This document shows positions 24,214 through 33,013 of a stretch of DNA of 64,000 nucleotides, one piece after another; position 1 is the first letter of the stretch; every line of letters starts with the position of its first letter. Made by a program: the position numbers and the translations under genes. The stretch lies in contig BPKM01000001.1 of NCBI GenBank assembly GCA_026005135.1, positions 930,001 through 994,000 of the forward strand, read 5' to 3'. Below the pieces are notes generated by a model, which worked only from the letters and a program-made list of their open reading frames with translations, was not told the DNA's origin and searched no databases. The stretch is from Leptospiraceae bacterium (GTDB taxonomy: Bacteria; Spirochaetota; Leptospiria; Leptospirales; Leptonemataceae).

Positions 24214-25179
24214 ATGACCAGAAGAATGCAAATTTTTATCATTTTAATATTATTTATAACTTTTTTTTCTTTTACATTAAGTATAGTAAAGTTTTTACAG
24301 GAAAAAGAACTTGTTTTTACTAAAAAAGTAATGGATTTTTCCCATGTTTCTCATAAAGGCATTGCAAAGTTAACTTTAAAAGGAATTATACATGATGATG
24401 ATTTAACCACAGATGGTATTAATGCAAATCAAGTTGTAGACTGGATTGAAGCAATTAAAAAGTCAAAAAATATTGTAGGAGTATTAATTGAACTAGATAG
24501 TCCAGGAGGAGAAACAGGAGCAACCAAAAAAATATATAATGCATTGAAAACTCTAAGACAGGAAAAACCTATTGTAGTATACATTAATAGTATCGCTGCA
24601 AGTGGAGGATATTATATTGCTTCTATTAGTAATAAAATATTGGCTCAAGAATCTGCAATTATTGGAAGTATAGGTGTAATTATGCTTAGACCTAATATAG
24701 AGAAATTTTTAGATAAAATTGGAATTTCTATTAATGTTATTAAAGCTGGTGAATTCAAAGATTTAAGTTATCCTTTTCGAGAGTTAACACAGGAAGAGGA
24801 AAAAATGTATCAAGAAATTATTCAAACTGCTTATATGAATTTTATTAGTGATGTAGCTTTTGGTAGAAAACAATCAGAAAAGATTGTTTTAGAACAATGG
24901 GCTGAAGGCCGTATATTTTCTGGTATAAAAGCGAAATCTTTTCAATTAATAGATGAAATTGGAGGTAAAGAAGAAGCTATTAATTCATTAAAAACAATAT
25001 TAAAAACAACAGAAGAATTATATATTTATGAACCTGAGGAACAAGAATTTTTTAAATTACTAAAATTATTTAATTCTTTTTTTAATTCAAATTATAATAT
25101 ATTTGAAAATAATTCTCAATTGTATTATCTTTATCTTAATTCTTTTTCTATTTATAAATATTTATTAAACAAAAGCTAA
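24214..25179 (+). CDS. sppA: signal peptide peptidase SppA-like serine protease
   Basis: A membrane-anchored serine protease of the short SppA type (321 residues), which degrades cleaved signal peptides. Residues 5-28 form an N-terminal membrane helix. The catalytic Ser130 is in IAASGGYYIA and the general-base Lys182 in AGEFKDL, with LDSPGG near residue 95 lining the site. Length and motif order match the 36-kDa type rather than the fused 67-kDa form. It is the first of a run of plus-strand genes. An extra 60-residue C-terminal tail is aromatic and Asn-rich. Confidence 0.9.
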   Translation: MTRRMQIFIILILFITFFSFTLSIVKFLQEKELVFTKKVMDFSHVSHKGIAKLTLKGIIHDDDLTTDGINANQVVDWIEAIKKSKNIVGVLIELDSPGGETGATKKIYNALKTLRQEKPIVVYINSIAASGGYYIASISNKILAQESAIIGSIGVIMLRPNIEKFLDKIGISINVIKAGEFKDLSYPFRELTQEEEKMYQEIIQTAYMNFISDVAFGRKQSEKIVLEQWAEGRIFSGIKAKSFQLIDEIGGKEEAINSLKTILKTTEELYIYEPEEQEFFKLLKLFNSFFNSNYNIFENNSQLYYLYLNSFSIYKYLLNKS

Positions 25180-25205
25180 ATTTTTTATAGAAAAAGGAAA
25201 TTACA

Positions 25206-25811
25206 ATGTGGAATCTTATAAAAATTTATTATTATGTCTTATTTCAACCGGAAGAAATTAGTAATCATATAAACGAAATACAGCATAAATATTTTATTAT
25301 AAACAGGTTAATTATAAGTTTTTTAATTAGTGGAAGTTTTTTCTTATTAAAAGAAAAACATACTTATTTTAATTTATTTATATTTATAATAATAATTATG
25401 ATATTATATTTTATAATTTCTATTGTTTCTTTAATAATAAGTAGCTTATTTTATAAAGAAATGTCTCAATTATTACAGCGATATTCTGATGAACCTTTAA
25501 ATAAAATAACAAAATTAATTCAAGATATACAAAATATTCTTGAACTTGGTTGGCTACCTTTAATATTTTTAGTACATTTTAGTATTATCAGTTATTATTT
25601 TAATTCTAAATTATTTTTTCTTTTAGGATTTATATTATTATTGTTCTGGAAATGTTTTATATGGTGGAAAGGAATACAATATCATTTAGAATGGGATTCG
25701 AAATTTTCTATTAAGGTTTTATTAAAAAATATAATGTTTATATTTGCAATTCCCATATTGCATTTCGTTTTAATTATTATTTTAATTTATATGTTTACTG
25801 ATTTTATGTGA
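25206..25811 (+). CDS. Yip1-like integral membrane protein
   Basis: A 201-residue protein with about five hydrophobic segments (roughly residues 33-50, 57-83, 112-135, 137-155 and 173-198). The short amphipathic start (WNLIKIYYYVLFQPEEI) and segment layout resemble the Yip1/YIPF-domain family of bacterial membrane proteins. No catalytic motif is visible, and the role is unknown. A good AAAGGA site precedes the ATG. It lies 26 bases after sppA, so the two may be co-transcribed. Confidence 0.55.
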   Translation: MWNLIKIYYYVLFQPEEISNHINEIQHKYFIINRLIISFLISGSFFLLKEKHTYFNLFIFIIIIMILYFIISIVSLIISSLFYKEMSQLLQRYSDEPLNKITKLIQDIQNILELGWLPLIFLVHFSIISYYFNSKLFFLLGFILLLFWKCFIWWKGIQYHLEWDSKFSIKVLLKNIMFIFAIPILHFVLIIILIYMFTDFM

Positions 25812-25859
25812 GTTTAAAAATATTTTTAATGTCTTAATATATAATTAAAGAGGAAAAAA

Positions 25860-26627
25860 ATGAGGATTTTAATAGTTAATGACGATGGTTTATATTCTAA
25901 CGGAATGATACATTTAGAAGAAGAATTAAAAAAAAAATTTGAAGTTTATGTAATCTGTCCAGATAGACAACGAAGTGCTACATCCCAGGCTATAACAATA
26001 CGAGAAACATTACTAGTAGAAAAAGTAACAGAAACTCATTATAAAGTAAATGGATTTCCAGTTGATTGTGTAAATATTGGATTATATTCTAATTTAATAC
26101 CTCCAATTGATATTGTTATTTCTGGTATTAACCACGGACCAAATTTAGGAGATGATATTCATTATAGTGGTACTGTTGGTGCAGCAAGACATGCATTAAT
26201 TCATGATAAATTTGCTATAGCAATAAGTTATGAAAATCCGGATTTAAATGGAAATTTTTCTCGAGTTGCAAAATGGTTTGCTAAATGGTTTGAAAATAAT
26301 TATAAATTATTAAATAAAAATGTTTTATATAACATTAATTATCCATTAGAAAATAATGATATTTCTGAAGATTATCCTTATCCAGAAGTTGAATTTACAT
26401 TTCAGGGTAAACGTTTATATAAAGATCAATATGAAATTTTAGAAGAAGAAAATCAAAAACAATGGATTTTAAAGTTAAAAGAAACAATCTTAGGAAAGGA
26501 AATCAAACCTGGTTCTGATTTCTATGCAATCCAAAATAAAAAAATTTCTATTACACCATTAACTTTAGATTCAACTCATTGGGAAGAGCTAAAAAAATGG
26601 AAAAAACATGCAATCCGATATGAATAA
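25860..26627 (+). CDS. surE: 5'-nucleotidase SurE
   Basis: SurE is a metal-dependent 5'/3'-nucleotidase acting on nucleoside monophosphates, associated with stress survival. The first residues MRILIVNDDG carry the metal-binding Asp8-Asp9; DRQRSATSQAIT holds the conserved Ser near residue 40; and SGINHGPNLGDDIHYSGTVGAA holds the metal-binding Asn. At 255 residues it is full length. AGAGGA-like sequence precedes the ATG. The 3' end overlaps the TPR gene by 8 bases. Confidence 0.95.
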   Translation: MRILIVNDDGLYSNGMIHLEEELKKKFEVYVICPDRQRSATSQAITIRETLLVEKVTETHYKVNGFPVDCVNIGLYSNLIPPIDIVISGINHGPNLGDDIHYSGTVGAARHALIHDKFAIAISYENPDLNGNFSRVAKWFAKWFENNYKLLNKNVLYNINYPLENNDISEDYPYPEVEFTFQGKRLYKDQYEILEEENQKQWILKLKETILGKEIKPGSDFYAIQNKKISITPLTLDSTHWEELKKWKKHAIRYE

Positions 26628-27291
26628 ATTAAAAAAAAGTATATTTAATACAACCGAAGAACATATAATCGAACGAATTTTAATATTAAAACAATTGATA
26701 GAAGAAAACAGAGCATCTCCTATCGATTATCACGATTTAGCAATCCATTATTTCTTTTTAAAAAACTATGATAAATGTATTAAAACAATAGAAATATTAC
26801 TAAAAAAATATCCAGATTATATTGATTTAAATCGAACTATTAAATTGAAGATTATTGCGTTAATTTATCATAAAAAATATGAACAAGCATCACAAGAAAT
26901 TTTACAAAGACTGAAAATAGATCCACAAGATATTATATTATTAAGTTGTTTAGCATATTGTTATGAAAAACAAAATCAATTTCAAAAAGCAATCAATATT
27001 CATAGAAAAATCTTAAATATAGAACCAGATAGAGCAGCAAGTTTAAATAATTATGCTTATTTAATAACCCTTTATGGAAATCCAGAACAACTTAAAGATG
27101 CTGAAATATATATAAAAAGAGCTTTAAAAAAGCAACCGAATAATCCAGCTTATTTAGATACATATGCTGTTTATTTAAATAAGATTGGTCAAAAAGAATT
27201 AGCTAAACAAGTTATTATTAAAGCATTAAAACTCGATCCCGAAAATATCGATATTATTATGCATTTAAAGGAAATTATAAAAAAAACTTGA
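26620..27291 (+). CDS. tetratricopeptide-repeat protein
   Basis: About 223 residues from the ATG at 26620 (a start four codons earlier is possible). It is composed largely of TPR-like helix pairs: YHDLAIHYFFLKNYDKCIKTIEILLKKYPDY, then a block ending LKIDPQD, LSCLAYCYEKQNQFQKAINIHRKILNIEPD, and two more ending KQPNNPAY and KLDPEN (each listed piece is read in parts). There is no signal peptide, so it is probably a cytoplasmic scaffold or interaction protein. It overlaps surE by 8 bases, suggesting coupling. The partner is unknown. Confidence 0.85.
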   Translation: MNKLKKSIFNTTEEHIIERILILKQLIEENRASPIDYHDLAIHYFFLKNYDKCIKTIEILLKKYPDYIDLNRTIKLKIIALIYHKKYEQASQEILQRLKIDPQDIILLSCLAYCYEKQNQFQKAINIHRKILNIEPDRAASLNNYAYLITLYGNPEQLKDAEIYIKRALKKQPNNPAYLDTYAVYLNKIGQKELAKQVIIKALKLDPENIDIIMHLKEIIKKT

Positions 27292-27315
27292 AAAAATGAA
27301 ATAAATTATTATAAT
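27288..27315 (+). promoter_or_regulatory. sigma-70-type promoter of the Uma2 tandem array
   Basis: TTGAAA (27288-27293, overlapping the TPR stop codon), a 16-base spacer, and a perfect TATAAT (27310-27315). Only 8 bases separate the -10 box from the ATG at 27324, so the transcript should be nearly leaderless. Copies 2 to 4 have no such promoter but follow a GAGG ribosome-site-like sequence at the end of the preceding copy. Confidence 0.55.
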
Positions 27316-27323
27316 AAAAAAAT

Positions 27324-27887
27324 ATGCTAACAAAAACAAAAGAGAAGATTTGGACATATAAAGAATATTTAGAAATAGAAGATGAAAATAGATATGAAAT
27401 TTTAAAAGGAAAGTTAGTTATGGCTCCAGCCCCTAATAGATTTCATCAAGATATTTGTGGAAATTTATATTTTTTAATTAAGAAGTATTTACAAAAAAAT
27501 AATATAGGTAAAATATATACATCTCCCATAGATGTAGTATTAAGAGAAGATATAGTAGTCCAACCAGATTTAGTAATTGTATTAAAAGAAAATTATCAAA
27601 TATTACAAGAAAAAGGAATTATTGGGATTCCAGATATTGTAATCGAAATTATCAGCCCTTCCAGTGTAGAAAGAGATCTAATTCATAAAAAAAAGATATA
27701 CGAAGAAGCTGGAATTAAAGAATATTGGATCGTCTTCCCAAAAGAAAAAATGATTGAAATATTATTCCTAAATAAAGATAAACAATATGATGTATTTCAT
27801 ATCTTTTCTACCGAAAAAAACAAAAAATTAACATCTCCTCTACTAAAAAAATTAGAAATAAATTTAAACGAAATTTTTGAGGAATAA
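27324..27887 (+). CDS. Uma2-family endonuclease, intact copy 1
   Basis: A 187-residue Uma2 (DUF820) family protein, a PD-(D/E)XK restriction-endonuclease fold common in multicopy arrays. Typical elements are the N-terminal WTYKEYLEIED, YEILKGKLVMAPAP, then VVQPDLVIVLKEN with the catalytic Asp, and IPDIVIEIISPSS with the Glu, followed by KIYEEAGIKEYWIV. It is the only uninterrupted member of four tandem copies. Residues about 35-57 differ strongly from the other copies, while the flanks are nearly identical. The family's biological role is unsettled; many copies occur in mobile or gene-family settings. Confidence 0.88.
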   Translation: MLTKTKEKIWTYKEYLEIEDENRYEILKGKLVMAPAPNRFHQDICGNLYFLIKKYLQKNNIGKIYTSPIDVVLREDIVVQPDLVIVLKENYQILQEKGIIGIPDIVIEIISPSSVERDLIHKKKIYEEAGIKEYWIVFPKEKMIEILFLNKDKQYDVFHIFSTEKNKKLTSPLLKKLEINLNEIFEE

Positions 27888-27889
27888 AT

Positions 27890-28455
27890 ATGCTAACAAA
27901 AACAAAAGAGAAAATATGGACATATAAAGAATATTTAGAAATAGAAGATGAAAATAGATATGAAATTTTAAAAGGAAAATTAGTTATGGCTCCAGCCCCT
28001 AATAGATTTCATCAAAAATTTGTTGGTAGATTATATTAATAAATTAAGCCAATTTTATAGAAAAAAATCAAATAGGAGAAGTTTATTTAGCCCCCATAGA
28101 TGTAGTATTAAGAGAAGATATAGTAGTCCAACCAGATTTAGTAATTATATTAAAAGAAAATTATCAAATATTACAAGAAAAAGGAATTATTGGGATTCCA
28201 GATATTGTAATCGAAATTATCAGCCCTTCCAGTGTAGAAAGAGATTTAATTCATAAAAAAAAGATATACGAAGAAGCTGGAATTAAAGAATATTGGATTG
28301 TTTTCCCAAAAGAAAAAATGATTGAAATATTATTCCTAAACAAAGATAAACAATATGATGTATTTCATATCTTTTCTATTGAAAAAAATAAAAAATTAAC
28401 ATCTCCTTTATTAAAAAAATTAGAAATAAATTTAAACGAAATTTTTGAGGAATAA
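27890..28455 (+). pseudogene. Uma2-family copy 2, two frameshifts
   Basis: It begins with the same 42 codons as copy 1, then runs into stops after FHQKFVGRLY. Removing one A from the A5 run near 28013-28017 restores a frame reading NLLVDYINKLSQFYR, and removing one A from the A7 run at 28061-28067 restores KNQIGEVYLAPIDVV and the intact C-terminal nuclease half. The unit is 566 bases long, two more than a multiple of three, which fits two +1 insertions. The variable segment encodes residues unlike those of copies 1, 3 and 4. Confidence 0.75.
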
Positions 28456-28456
28456 T

Positions 28457-29021
28457 ATGCTAACAAAAACAAAAGAGAAAATATGGACATATAAAGAATA
28501 TTTAGAAATAGAAGATGAAAATAGATATGAAATTTTAAAAGGAAAATTAGTTATGGCTCCAGCCCCTAATAGATTTCATCAAAAAGTTGTTACAAAACTT
28601 ATAACAAGATTAAACATTTTTTTACAAAAAGAAGTAATTGGGCGAAGTATATACATCTCCCATAGATGTAGTATTAAGAGAAGATATAGTAGTCCAACCA
28701 GATTTAGTAATTATATTAAAAGAAAATTATCAAATATTACAAGAAAAAGGAATTATTGGGATTCCAGATATTGTAATCGAAATTATCAGCCCTTCCAGTG
28801 TAGAAAGAGATTTAATTCATAAAAAAAAGATATACGAAGAAGCTGGAATTAAAGAATATTGGATTGTTTTCCCAAAAGAAAAAATGATTGAAATATTATT
28901 CCTAAATAAAGATAAACAATATGATGTATTTCATATCTTTTCTATTGAAAAAAATAAAAAATTAACATCTCCTCTACTAAAAAAATTAGAAATAAATTTA
29001 AACGAAATTTTTGAGGAATAA
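28457..29021 (+). pseudogene. Uma2-family copy 3, one frameshift
   Basis: It reads intact through FHQKVVTKLITRLNIFLQKEVIG, then changes frame at a GGG (about 28639-28641). Removing one G gives IGEVYTSPIDVV and the complete C-terminal nuclease half to the stop at 29021. Unit length (565) is one more than a multiple of three. The downstream part is open from about 28638 and could only be made by internal initiation or frameshifting. Confidence 0.75.
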
Positions 29022-29023
29022 AT

Positions 29024-29581
29024 ATGCTAACAAAAACAAAAGAGAAGATTTGGACATATAAAGAATATTTAGAAATAGAAGATGAAAATAGATATGAAAT
29101 TTTAAAAGGAAAGTTAGTTATGGCTCCAGCCCCTAATAGATTTCATCAAAAAGTTATTACAAAACTTATAACAAATTAAACATTTTTTTACAAAAAGAAG
29201 TAATTGGGCGAAATATATACATCTCCCATAGATGTAGTATTAAGAGAAGACATAGTAGTCCAACCAGATTTAGTAATTGTATTAAAAGAAAATTATAAAA
29301 TATTACAAGAAAAAGGAATTATTGGTATACCAGATATTGTAATTGAAATTATTAGTCCTTCCAGTGTAGAAAGAGATTTAATTCATAAAAAAAATATATA
29401 TGAAGAAGCAGGAATTAAAGAATATTGGATCGTCTTCCCAAAAGAAAAAATGATTGAAATATTATTCCTAAACAAAGATAAACAATATGATGTATTTCAT
29501 ATCTTTTCTATTGAAAAAAATAAAAAATTAACATCTCCTCTACTAAAAAAATTAGAAATAAATTTAAACGAAATTTTTTAA
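29024..29581 (+). pseudogene. Uma2-family copy 4, compensating -1/+1 frameshifts with internal stops
   Basis: Compared with copy 3, one G is missing near 29174 (ACAAATTA instead of ACAAGATTA), which brings stop codons into frame. The same GGG as in copy 3 at about 29206 then returns the reading to the original frame, so both ends are in one frame but separated by TAA codons. The C-terminal nuclease half (GEIYTSPIDVV onward) is open. Its 3' end lacks the GAGGAATAA shared by the other copies. Confidence 0.75.
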
Positions 29582-29593
29582 GGAGTTCATTGC

Positions 29594-29722
29594 ATAACTC
29601 TCATTTTAAAGCAAAATTGTTTTAAAATATTTATAAAGTAATTTTAAAATTAAATTTTTTTCATATTAAAAAAAATTGTCTAACAATATTAATAAATATT
29701 TTTATAAATAGCAAATAGTAAC
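29594..29722. repeat. dispersed intergenic repeat, copy B
   Basis: This lies in the 177-base gap between the Uma2 array and the convergent RND gene. It shares the left block (ATAACTC, then TTTTAAAGCAAAATT) and right block (ATAAATATTTTTATAA, then TAGCAAAT) with 1891-2039, in the same orientation. The middle is diverged and AT-rich. Possibly a remnant of a small mobile element; no open frame is seen. Confidence 0.4.
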
Positions 29723-29758
29723 TTTTACACAATAAAGCATTTGTAAGAATATAATAAA

Positions 29759-32700
29759 TTATTTAATTCTATTATATAAGCGATTCAACCATTCTCTTAA
29801 ATTTTCTATATAAGAAAAAATCGCTGGAACAAGAACTATTGTTACAAAAGTTGATACTAAAAGTCCTCCCACAACTGCAATACCCATAGCAGTTCTACTT
29901 TTGGAAACTTCTCCATGTAAACCTAAAGCAATAGGTAGCATTCCTCCTATCATAGCAAATGATGTCATTAGAATAGGTCTTAGTCGAACGATTCCAGCCT
30001 CTTTTATTGCCTCATCTTTAGACATATTTTTTTCTCTAATATTTTGCATTGCTCGATCAACCATTAGAATAGAATTTTTAGTTACAAGTCCCATTAATAA
30101 TATTAAACCAATCATACTGAATAAATTTAGCATTTCTCCAGTTATTAATAAAGAAAAAAATGCACCACTTATAGCAGGTGGTATAGCAAATAATATTGTT
30201 ATAGGAATTATAAAAGATTCATATAAAGAAGAAAGTACTAAATAGATAAATAATAATGCTAATCCAAAAGCAACTAATATATTTTTTACTAAATCTTTAA
30301 AATCTTCTGCCTGTCCTATAAATTCATAGGATATTCCTGGAGGAGGTGGATTTTCTTTTAATATTTTTCTTGTTTCTATTTCCGCTGATTGTAAAGCACC
30401 ACCTGGCACTAATTGTGCGTTAATTTGAATAATTCTTGAACGATCTCTTCTTACTATACTTGTAGGAGAATAGGCAGTTTTAGCAATACTAATTTCTGAA
30501 AGTTTTACTGACTGATAATTTAAATTAGGAACATATATTTTATGATAATTTTTTTTTAAATTTCTATCTTCTGGCTTTAATCTTAATCGTACATTATATT
30601 CATTTCCATTTTCTCTATATTTAGCTACTTTTTCTCCTTCTACATAATATCTTAATTCTAAACCAGCCAATGCAGGTACAACCCCAAGCATTTGCGCTTT
30701 TTGTGGATCTATTTTAATTTGAAATTCTGGTTTTCCCGGTCTAAAAGAAGTATCTATATCAGTTATATCTTTAATTTTTTCTAATTTTGGTAATATATTT
30801 TGTATATATTTATCAAGTTCTTCAATATTTTCTCCTTTGATAATTAATTGATAAGGATAGTCTGCTCCACCTGTAACTGCACTATAATCAGATACCTGTA
30901 ATCTATATTGAGAAAAATTCTGTAATTCTTTCCTTACTATTTCTTTAAATTGAGATGTGGATAATTTTCTTTCACTAATTGGTACCATTTCTATACCCAT
31001 AAATGCTTTATTTGATTCTCCTGTATCTGTACCTATTCTAATAAAAATTTGTTTAACTTCTTCATGTTGAGATATAATATCAAAAATTTGTTTTGCAACT
31101 TCATCAGTGGCTTTTAAAGATGAACCTGGCGGTAATTCAAATGTAATTAAAAATTCGCCTGAATCAAACTGAGGTAAAAATGTTTTCTTAACAAATTTTA
31201 TGGAAAAAATACTTAAGATAAATATAATAATGAATAAAAATATTACTGTTAATTTATGTTTTAAAGTAAAATCTAAAGTTTTTTCATATAAATAATCAAT
31301 AAAATCTTGAAATTTATCAAAATATTTAATTATAATATTTTTTGATTCTCCCACATGACCACCAAAATAAGCAGAAAGCATTGGTGCCATTGTTATTGCA
31401 TCAAACAAACTAATAAGCATAGCAAATACTACTGTTAGACCAAATTCTTGAAAAAATTGGCCTACCAAACCAGATAAAAACCCTATCGGTAAAAACACTG
31501 CAATCACAGTAGCTGTTGTTGCTATTACAGCTAAAATTACTTCATTCGTTCCAAATTCAGCTGCGTCCTTAGAAGATTTTCCTAATTCCATATGTCTAAA
31601 TATATTTTCTCTAACAACAATTGCATCATCAATTAAAAGACCTATACTTAAAGATAGAGCAAGTAATGTCATAACATTTATTGTAAAACCAAATCCATAC
31701 ATTAAAATAAAAGCACCTAATAGGGAATTAGGAAGTGCAATAGCTGTAATAAAAGTGGAACGAGCATTACCGAGAAATAAATATACAATAATTATTGTTA
31801 ATATAATCCCAATTATAATAGCAATCGTTACATCTTCAACATTTAGTTTAATCCATCGAGAACCATCTCTAACTTGTAATAATTTAGGATTACCTCTTTC
31901 ATTTGATAATTTTTGATTTAACTCATTAAGTTTATTTTTAATTTTTTCTACAACTTCTACTGTATTACTTCCAGATTGTTTATAAACTTCTAGAAAAATT
32001 GCTGATGTTAATTTTTTATTATTTTGTTTATTATATAAATAAGCGATTGTTTTTCTATCTTCTAAGGTATCTTTAACATTTGCAATATCTTTAACCCTAA
32101 TTGATGTTCCTAAATCTCCAAAAAATATTACAGCATTTTCTATTTCCTGTAAACTTCTAAATTCTCCAATTGTTCTAAAGTTCAATTCTTGTGTTGCTAA
32201 ATCAATCTTTCCAGCTGGAATATTATTTCCATAATATTTTAAACGTTGTGCTATAATAACAGCAGGTATTCTATAATAATTTAATTTATTCTGATCAATT
32301 TCTATATGAATTTCTCTTTTTTGACCTCCATGGATTTTTACCCCACCAACATTAGGAATTTGTTCAAAATATGGCTTTATTTCATAATAAGCCAGATCAT
32401 ATAGTTCTGCTGCTGATAATTCTGCTGTTAATGCCATAATATAAATAGGCTGTTCAGCAGGATCAAATCTTGTAACTAAGGGATCATCTACATCATCAGG
32501 AAAATTAACTTTTACTTTTTCAACAGCGTTTCTAACTTCTTGTTCAGCATATTTTACATCAGTATCAAGACTAAACTCTGCAATAACAATTGAAATACTT
32601 TCCTGATTTCTGGAAGTCACATGTTTTATTCCAGATAAGGTACTAATTTCTTCTTCTAAGGGTTTTGATATTAATTCTTCAATTTCTTCTGGTCCAGCCC

Positions 32701-32866
32701 CTGGATAAATAGTTGTTACCACAACAAAAGGGAATGATACATTGGGAAAAATATCAACACCAAGACGTTGCAGAGAAATATATCCAATAGATAATGTTAA
32801 TATAAATATACTTGTTATAAAAGTAGGACGTTTTATAGAAAAACCAGCGATATTCATAATAGCCAT
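29759..32866 (-). CDS. RND-family efflux transporter permease (AcrB/HAE1-like)
   Basis: A 1035-residue inner-membrane RND pump subunit that uses the proton gradient to export hydrophobic compounds through a tripartite complex. The N-terminus FSIKRPTFITSIFILTL starts TM1; the first large periplasmic loop includes FPNVSFPFVVVTTIYPGA and PEEIEELISKPLEE; the proton-relay Asp pair sits in SIGLLIDDAIVVREN near residue 410; the second half repeats the fold and ends with TM12. No membrane-fusion or outer-membrane-channel gene flanks it, so partners must be encoded elsewhere. An ATG three codons downstream of the chosen one is an equal alternative start. Confidence 0.92.
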   Translation of the reverse strand: MAIMNIAGFSIKRPTFITSIFILTLSIGYISLQRLGVDIFPNVSFPFVVVTTIYPGAGPEEIEELISKPLEEEISTLSGIKHVTSRNQESISIVIAEFSLDTDVKYAEQEVRNAVEKVKVNFPDDVDDPLVTRFDPAEQPIYIMALTAELSAAELYDLAYYEIKPYFEQIPNVGGVKIHGGQKREIHIEIDQNKLNYYRIPAVIIAQRLKYYGNNIPAGKIDLATQELNFRTIGEFRSLQEIENAVIFFGDLGTSIRVKDIANVKDTLEDRKTIAYLYNKQNNKKLTSAIFLEVYKQSGSNTVEVVEKIKNKLNELNQKLSNERGNPKLLQVRDGSRWIKLNVEDVTIAIIIGIILTIIIVYLFLGNARSTFITAIALPNSLLGAFILMYGFGFTINVMTLLALSLSIGLLIDDAIVVRENIFRHMELGKSSKDAAEFGTNEVILAVIATTATVIAVFLPIGFLSGLVGQFFQEFGLTVVFAMLISLFDAITMAPMLSAYFGGHVGESKNIIIKYFDKFQDFIDYLYEKTLDFTLKHKLTVIFLFIIIFILSIFSIKFVKKTFLPQFDSGEFLITFELPPGSSLKATDEVAKQIFDIISQHEEVKQIFIRIGTDTGESNKAFMGIEMVPISERKLSTSQFKEIVRKELQNFSQYRLQVSDYSAVTGGADYPYQLIIKGENIEELDKYIQNILPKLEKIKDITDIDTSFRPGKPEFQIKIDPQKAQMLGVVPALAGLELRYYVEGEKVAKYRENGNEYNVRLRLKPEDRNLKKNYHKIYVPNLNYQSVKLSEISIAKTAYSPTSIVRRDRSRIIQINAQLVPGGALQSAEIETRKILKENPPPPGISYEFIGQAEDFKDLVKNILVAFGLALLFIYLVLSSLYESFIIPITILFAIPPAISGAFFSLLITGEMLNLFSMIGLILLMGLVTKNSILMVDRAMQNIREKNMSKDEAIKEAGIVRLRPILMTSFAMIGGMLPIALGLHGEVSKSRTAMGIAVVGGLLVSTFVTIVLVPAIFSYIENLREWLNRLYNRIK

Positions 32867-33013
32867 TTTTTTATTAACCAGTTAGTTAGTCAATATTTTT
32901 TAATTAAAACAAGAAAACTAACAGTATTTAATAGTATAAAATATAAATAAAGATTGACTATATAATAATAAATTTAAATTGAGATTCAATATCAATAAAA
33001 TTTGGAGGATAAA

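Larger units (their letters stand above)
27324..29581 (+). repeat. four-copy tandem array of a Uma2 gene (unit about 565 bases)
   Basis: Units start at the ATGs at 27324, 27890, 28457 and 29024, with unit lengths near 566, 567 and 567. Outside a variable window of about 75 bases (around unit positions 108-185) the copies are almost identical, including the closing AAATTTTTGAGGAATAA of copies 1 to 3. Copy 4 ends in TTTTTTAA instead. Arrays of this type recombine easily, so copy number may vary between strains. Confidence 0.9.

Noticed and set aside
28020..28822. Open frames reading SPHRCSIKRRYSSPTRF in Uma2 copies 2 and 3 as separate genes
   Set aside because: They are out-of-frame readings of the conserved Uma2 sequence created by the frameshifts and resemble no protein family.
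27324..29581. CRISPR array or insertion-sequence cluster
   Set aside because: The repeats are about 565 bases long, contiguous, and encode a Uma2 protein; there are no spacers, transposase or terminal inverted repeats.
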